From: Anaerolineales bacterium UBA1429
GTDB taxonomy: Bacteria > Chloroflexota > Anaerolineae > UBA1429
Assembly: GCA_002329325.1 (NCBI GenBank)
Contig: DCTX01000059.1
Coordinates: forward strand, 1 to 16,526
Direction: 5' to 3'
DNA length: 16,526 nucleotides
Both the position numbers and the translations under genes were made by a program. The notes below the pieces were generated by a model. It made no database searches, was not told the DNA's origin, and saw only the letters and a list, made by a program, of their open reading frames with translations. Shown piece by piece: positions 13,119-16,526 of the stretch (positions are counted from its first letter, which is position 1; each line of letters begins with the position of its first letter).

Positions 13119-13949
13119 ATGGCCCGCAAAGACAGGGGCTGCCTGGCAGAATTCGTTGCCTTGCTTTGTGTTTTGCCTTGGTGGGTTAGCATTCTGGTCG
13201 GGATAGTTACCTACATCGCGCTCAAGTACTACTTCCCCGGGCTCGGAGATGAGCACGATTTCTGGCGCCTGTGGGGTCCTCTGTTGCCGCAGTTTTCCTG
13301 GGTTGCTTTCCTGTTTCTGGTACCGGCTGGGATCTCGGCATTCAACTCGTTCCGCAAGGCGAGAATACTCGATCAGCAGAGAGGGCTCGACTCCATCCGG
13401 GCGCTTTCATGGAAGGAGTTCGAGGAGCTCCTCGGCGAGGCCTTCCGCCGCCAGGGATACCGCGTACGGGAGAATCAGCAAGGCGGCCCCGATGGTGGTG
13501 TAGACCTGGAGATCGAACGCGACGGCAATCTGTACCTGGTGCAGTGCAAGCACTGGAAGTCGGCCAAAGTGGGCGTCAAGATCGTGCGCGAGATGCTGGG
13601 CCTGGTGACGGCCCGCCAGGCTCAGGGTGCCATCATCGTTGCCTCGGGCCTATTCACTCAGGAGGCGAAGGCCTTTGCGGAGAACCAGCCCATCGATCTG
13701 GTCGAGGGGAACCAGCTCATGACGCTCCTGAGAACGACGCAGAGACGCTCCGATGCGGCAGCTCCACGCAGTGAGGCAATGCCTTCGCCGGCTCCGGATT
13801 GGTCCGACCAAGGGGCCTCTGCGCCGATCCGGCGCTGCCCTTTCTGCGCCGGGCAGCTCGTGGTGCAGAAGGCGCGGCGTGGGCCGCAGGCAGGCCAAAC
13901 CTTCTGGCGCTGCTCCAACTATCCGAGGTGCCAATACACGGAGGAGTAG
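13119..13949 (+). CDS. Membrane-anchored Mrr-type restriction endonuclease-like protein with zinc finger
   Basis: The protein is 276 residues. Two hydrophobic segments (about 12-38 and 58-76) anchor the N-terminus. A restriction-endonuclease-like (Mrr_cat) domain follows at 92-205, with the PD-(D/E)xK residues visible: Asp129 in GPDGGVDLEI, Gln142 and Lys144 in LVQCKHW, and LSWKEFEELLGEAFRRQGY (96-114) as the first helix. After a P/S-rich linker, a C4 zinc finger (Cys240, 243, 265, 271) of the topoisomerase I C-terminal type ends the protein and may bind single-stranded DNA. AAAGGAT precedes ATG 13119. The gene is visibly less GC-rich than its neighbours, especially the first half, which suggests acquisition. 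It could cut modified or foreign DNA or act in DNA maintenance; there is no neighbouring methyltransferase. Confidence 0.85.
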   Translation: MARKDRGCLAEFVALLCVLPWWVSILVGIVTYIALKYYFPGLGDEHDFWRLWGPLLPQFSWVAFLFLVPAGISAFNSFRKARILDQQRGLDSIRALSWKEFEELLGEAFRRQGYRVRENQQGGPDGGVDLEIERDGNLYLVQCKHWKSAKVGVKIVREMLGLVTARQAQGAIIVASGLFTQEAKAFAENQPIDLVEGNQLMTLLRTTQRRSDAAAPRSEAMPSPAPDWSDQGASAPIRRCPFCAGQLVVQKARRGPQAGQTFWRCSNYPRCQYTEE

Positions 13950-14009
13950 CCCCGTCCTGCTGCCTGGTCGCCGCGATATGGCCTGGTGGCGCCAGACTCG
14001 GACATCTCT

Positions 14010-15596
14010 CTATCCCCTGCGCTCCACATGCAGCGGCTGGATCTTGGCGGCGGGGGTCAGGTAGGGCTCGGAGCGCTCTACGCGCAGCATGCCGCTATCG
14101 CGCCAGATCTGGGTCTGCAGGCGGCCCGCCCGGGTGCGGCGGCGCAGCTCGTCCAGGGTAAAGGCGATGACCTGCTCCTCGTCCAGCGGGCCGACGCCGG
14201 GGGCGATGACCAGCTTGACCCGCGTCTCGCCCTCGACCTCCGTCTCGACGAACTGGTAGTCGGTGGGGCCGCCGCCAAAGCGGCCGGGGAGGGCGGCCTC
14301 CAGCACGTCGAGGAGGGCGCTGCCCATAAAGCTCATGCCGGCGGAGGTGAGCTTCTCATAGCTTCGGATGGTGTGCAGGTGCTGGTGCAGGCCGGCGGCG
14401 CCCATGGGGCAGCCGCAGGCGCGTTCGCTCAGCACCCCATAATCGCCCGTCTCCACGTTGAGCATCACCTTGGGCAACGGCGCGCCGAACACGGTGAGGA
14501 GCAGCGCCCCGATGGGCTCGTCCAGCCCTTCGAACGGGCGCGGCTCCTGGATCAGGGCGATGCGGTCGGTCAGCAGGTGCTGATCGTCCACCGCGGCGGG
14601 GTCGCCGCAGGAGAGGCCCAGGGTGCCCCCCTCCAGCAGCGCATAGGCGGAGCAGTAGGTCAGGCCCGCCTCGGTCAACAGCGCGGCCTTGGCCTTGGTG
14701 AGGGGCTCGCCGCTGGTACGCGCGATATGCCCGCTGATATCCAGGCCCAGCTCGCGGGCGGCCTGGCAGACGCGCACCGCCGAGCTGGGCGCCAGGTCCA
14801 CGTGCAGCCGCCTGCCCTGGGCCGTCTGCTCCGCCAGCCAGCGCGCCACCACATCGGCGCGATCCATGGGCACATACTCGGGCAAGGGTAGCGGGTGCCC
14901 CATGGCGGCGGATACCAGAAAGGTGACGGAGGAGACGACGACGCTCTTGCCGGCCGTCGGACCCAGGCCCGGCTGGGTTTGGCTGAACCAGCGCACCAGG
15001 GGCAACCCCAGCTTGATGCTCATGAGGGCGACATACAGGCCGCCCAGGGCCGGCGGCGCAGGGCGCCACATGACATAGGGCCGGCCCAGCAGGTCGTGGG
15101 CCTGAAAGTGCAGGTAGCGCGGCGGCTGCACCAGATCCAGCTCGTCCAGGGCCAGCACCAGGCGTGTCCCGGCGGAGCGGGTGCCGCCCGTGCTGCCGGG
15201 CAGGTGGCCCGCGCCGCCAGGATAGTCAAAGCTGGCGGCCTGCGTCTCCAGCGTCTGGCTGCCGCGGCGGATGGGGGTATTGCCCTTGAACTCGTCCAGG
15301 GTCACATAGACGCCTTCGGCGTGCAGGCGGCGCAAGGCGCCCTCCACGCCATACTCGGCCACCAGGGCCGCCACGTCGCCCTCCTCGATGCCGGCATTGC
15401 GCAGCAGCCACAGGTAGGGGCTATCGGCGTAGGCGAAGACGGCCTGGCGCAGCAGCGCCGCCAGGGCGGCCTCGCGGCGGGCCAGGCGGGCCCGCACGGT
15501 GGCGGCCGGGTCCCCCATGTTCAGGGGACGGCGCCAGTAAGCGCGCAGACCCCGAGCGTAGCGGAACGTTCTCTGTACGTCGCCCAAGAGCGACAT
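14010..15596 (-). CDS. PaaK/CapK-like adenylate-forming enzyme (phenylacetate-CoA ligase family)
   Basis: The 528-residue protein has the layout of adenylate-forming enzymes near phenylacetate-CoA ligase, which activate a carboxylate with ATP. The P-loop-like motif is GSTGGTRSAGTRL at 134-146. The core contains TSGEPLTKAK (294-303), YALLEGGTLGLSCG (318-331), TGDYG (383-387) as the ATP-ribose motif, and RSYEKLTSAGM (411-421) with the hinge region. The C-terminal domain ends PAAKIQPLHVERRG, including the Lys518 expected for catalysis. It is about 100 residues longer than typical PaaK, mainly at the N-terminus, so the substrate may differ. ATG 15596 follows GGAGGGAGG. It lies 35 bases after the AlkD-like gene. 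A near-identical C-terminus of another copy lies at the window's right edge. Confidence 0.82.
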   Translation of the reverse strand: MSLLGDVQRTFRYARGLRAYWRRPLNMGDPAATVRARLARREAALAALLRQAVFAYADSPYLWLLRNAGIEEGDVAALVAEYGVEGALRRLHAEGVYVTLDEFKGNTPIRRGSQTLETQAASFDYPGGAGHLPGSTGGTRSAGTRLVLALDELDLVQPPRYLHFQAHDLLGRPYVMWRPAPPALGGLYVALMSIKLGLPLVRWFSQTQPGLGPTAGKSVVVSSVTFLVSAAMGHPLPLPEYVPMDRADVVARWLAEQTAQGRRLHVDLAPSSAVRVCQAARELGLDISGHIARTSGEPLTKAKAALLTEAGLTYCSAYALLEGGTLGLSCGDPAAVDDQHLLTDRIALIQEPRPFEGLDEPIGALLLTVFGAPLPKVMLNVETGDYGVLSERACGCPMGAAGLHQHLHTIRSYEKLTSAGMSFMGSALLDVLEAALPGRFGGGPTDYQFVETEVEGETRVKLVIAPGVGPLDEEQVIAFTLDELRRRTRAGRLQTQIWRDSGMLRVERSEPYLTPAAKIQPLHVERRG

Positions 15597-15631
15597 AGCC
15601 TCCCTCCTTCCCTCCCGTGGCGCGAACACGC

Positions 15632-16309
15632 CTAGCCGCGCCGACGCGGGTTCTTGAGCCCGGTCTCCAGCTTGTGGGCCACCTCGCGCTTGACGCGGGC
15701 CGCCAGGTCGTCCTCGTGGGCGCGCACAAAGGCGCGCACCGCATCGGGGTCGCGCTCCGAGAGCTTGCGCAGCGCCCACGACAGCGCCTTGACCACCATA
15801 TCGTCGCGGTCGCCCACCAGCAGGCGGCAGACGGCCAGGGTCCGCGCAGCGTCGCCCGCTCCGCCCTGAGAGGGGGTGTTGAGGGCGACGGTGCATACCA
15901 GGGCCGCCCGTCGCCACCAGCGATCCTCGCTGGCGGCCCAGCGCGCAATATCGTCATCGCCCAGCAGGCCGTGGAGCCAGGCCGGCCCCGCGATGGTGCG
16001 CCCAAAGGTATCCACCGCGCCCCAATCGGCCATGCCGCGCCCCAGATCCTCGATCTGGCCAGAATCGAGAAGGGCAAAAGCTTCGCGATGGTCAGCGATC
16101 AACTCCAGGGCGATCCAGCGCCAGCGCAGATCCCGGCGCAGAGCCCTCGCCACCGCCAGGACGTAGTCCCCCCGACAGTCCCTCAGCGCGCGGCTGTAGC
16201 TGCGCCGCACGGCCCGCAATCTGGGCGTGTTCGGCATAGGCAGCGAGGCCAGCCCGGCGGCGATGACGGCGGCCATCTCGGTCGCGCTCTGGCACTCGTG
16301 GGTGGTCAT
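15632..16309 (-). CDS. AlkD-like DNA alkylation repair (HEAT-repeat) protein
   Basis: The 225-residue all-helical protein matches the AlkD/DNA alkylation repair family, glycosylases that remove 3- and 7-alkylpurines without base flipping. Trp96 and Asp100 in DWGAVDTFG have the spacing of the AlkD residues W109 and D113. RWWRRAALVCTVALN (130-144) and the MVVKALSWALRKLSERD segment (171-187) are typical later HEAT repeats; Trp178 may stack on DNA. ATG 16309 follows a G-rich binding site; the longer frame upstream adds only residues without family similarity. It lies between two PaaK-like genes, probably in one transcript. Some family members lack glycosylase activity, so the activity is inferred. 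Confidence 0.83.
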   Translation of the reverse strand: MTTHECQSATEMAAVIAAGLASLPMPNTPRLRAVRRSYSRALRDCRGDYVLAVARALRRDLRWRWIALELIADHREAFALLDSGQIEDLGRGMADWGAVDTFGRTIAGPAWLHGLLGDDDIARWAASEDRWWRRAALVCTVALNTPSQGGAGDAARTLAVCRLLVGDRDDMVVKALSWALRKLSERDPDAVRAFVRAHEDDLAARVKREVAHKLETGLKNPRRRG

Positions 16310-16391
16310 CAGGCGCCCCCTTTTTCGCGCAGGCAGCGTCCGGTCGCAGGGCCTCGGCCCATGGCGGATCTCGGCGCGCGCCACCTATGTC

Positions 16392-16526
16392 TCACGGCTT
16401 GCGCTCCACGTGCAGCGGCTGGATCTTGGCGGCGGGGGTCAGGTAAGGCTGGGAGCGCTCCACGGTCAGGGTGCCGCCATCCCGCCAGATCTGGGTCTGC
16501 ATGCGGCCCGCCCGGGTGCGGCGGCG
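16392..16526 (-). CDS. PaaK/CapK-like adenylate-forming enzyme, second copy, C-terminus only (cut by window edge)
   Basis: Forty-four residues and a TGA stop are visible, continuing beyond the window. The sequence matches the last residues of the complete copy at 14010-15596 at 37 of 44 positions, including RRRTRAGR, QTQIWRD and PYLTPAAKIQPLHVER. Differences include KP instead of RG at the end. It is thus a paralogue from tandem duplication, not a remnant that can be judged broken here. It would lie upstream of the AlkD-like gene in the same direction, with 82 bases between. Confidence 0.85.
   Translation of the reverse strand, partial: RRRTRAGRMQTQIWRDGGTLTVERSQPYLTPAAKIQPLHVERKP

Noticed and set aside
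14010..15917. 635-codon version of the PaaK-like gene
   Set aside because: The first 107 residues overlap the AlkD-like gene in another frame; ATG 15596 has a strong binding site immediately upstream.

Overview
The window is GC-rich, uses strong Shine-Dalgarno sites, and reads as a chromosomal segment of a bacterium, most plausibly a member of the Chloroflexota. That assignment rests on overall gene style: a PaaK-like ligase duplicated next to an AlkD-like gene, a cytosolic GH116 enzyme, an EFR1-type flavodoxin-ferredoxin, and GC-rich dispersed repeats. It is inference, because there is no rRNA gene in the window to test it.

Left end, 1-2668, plus strand. About 580 bases without a convincing protein gene hold several stem-loops and two promoter candidates. 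The translation cluster infC-rpmI-rplT follows, then a SpoU/TrmH-type RNA methyltransferase. infC appears to start at an AUC codon behind a well-placed ribosome binding site, the classical feature of IF3 autoregulation.

2665-7188, minus strand. A probable six-gene operon is read leftward: aldo/keto reductase, PAT/MnaT-like acetyltransferase, a GNAT domain fused to a membrane region resembling a protease-dead M50/S2P domain, an EFR1-type flavodoxin-ferredoxin, an RDD membrane protein, and a stand-alone CinA C-terminal amidohydrolase. A TTGACA-type promoter precedes the reductase, the middle genes overlap or nearly touch, and the operon ends tail to tail with the methyltransferase in a shared CTAG.

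7189-7919 holds no credible gene. It is a patchwork of GC-rich repeats, including a unit of about 168 bp, two perfect hairpins and a short element with perfect 12-bp inverted ends.

7920-9469, plus strand. A promoter drives two translationally coupled genes: a small multi-pass membrane protein of unknown function and a divergent relative of the TcmP (three-Cys-motif partner) family. This pair is the best candidate for an undescribed system here. A perfect 17-bp-arm palindrome follows as a probable terminator.

9585-13949. A GH116 (GBA2-like) beta-glycosidase on the minus strand is divergent from a glycerophosphodiester phosphodiesterase, with back-to-back promoters between them; together they may handle glycolipid or phospholipid head groups. 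Next is a membrane-anchored Mrr-type nuclease with a C-terminal zinc finger, in visibly less GC-rich DNA.

14010-16526, minus strand. A PaaK/CapK-like adenylate-forming enzyme lies downstream of an AlkD-like HEAT-repeat protein. The C-terminal end of a second, 37/44 identical PaaK-like protein enters at the right edge, so the ligase gene has been duplicated around the AlkD-like gene.
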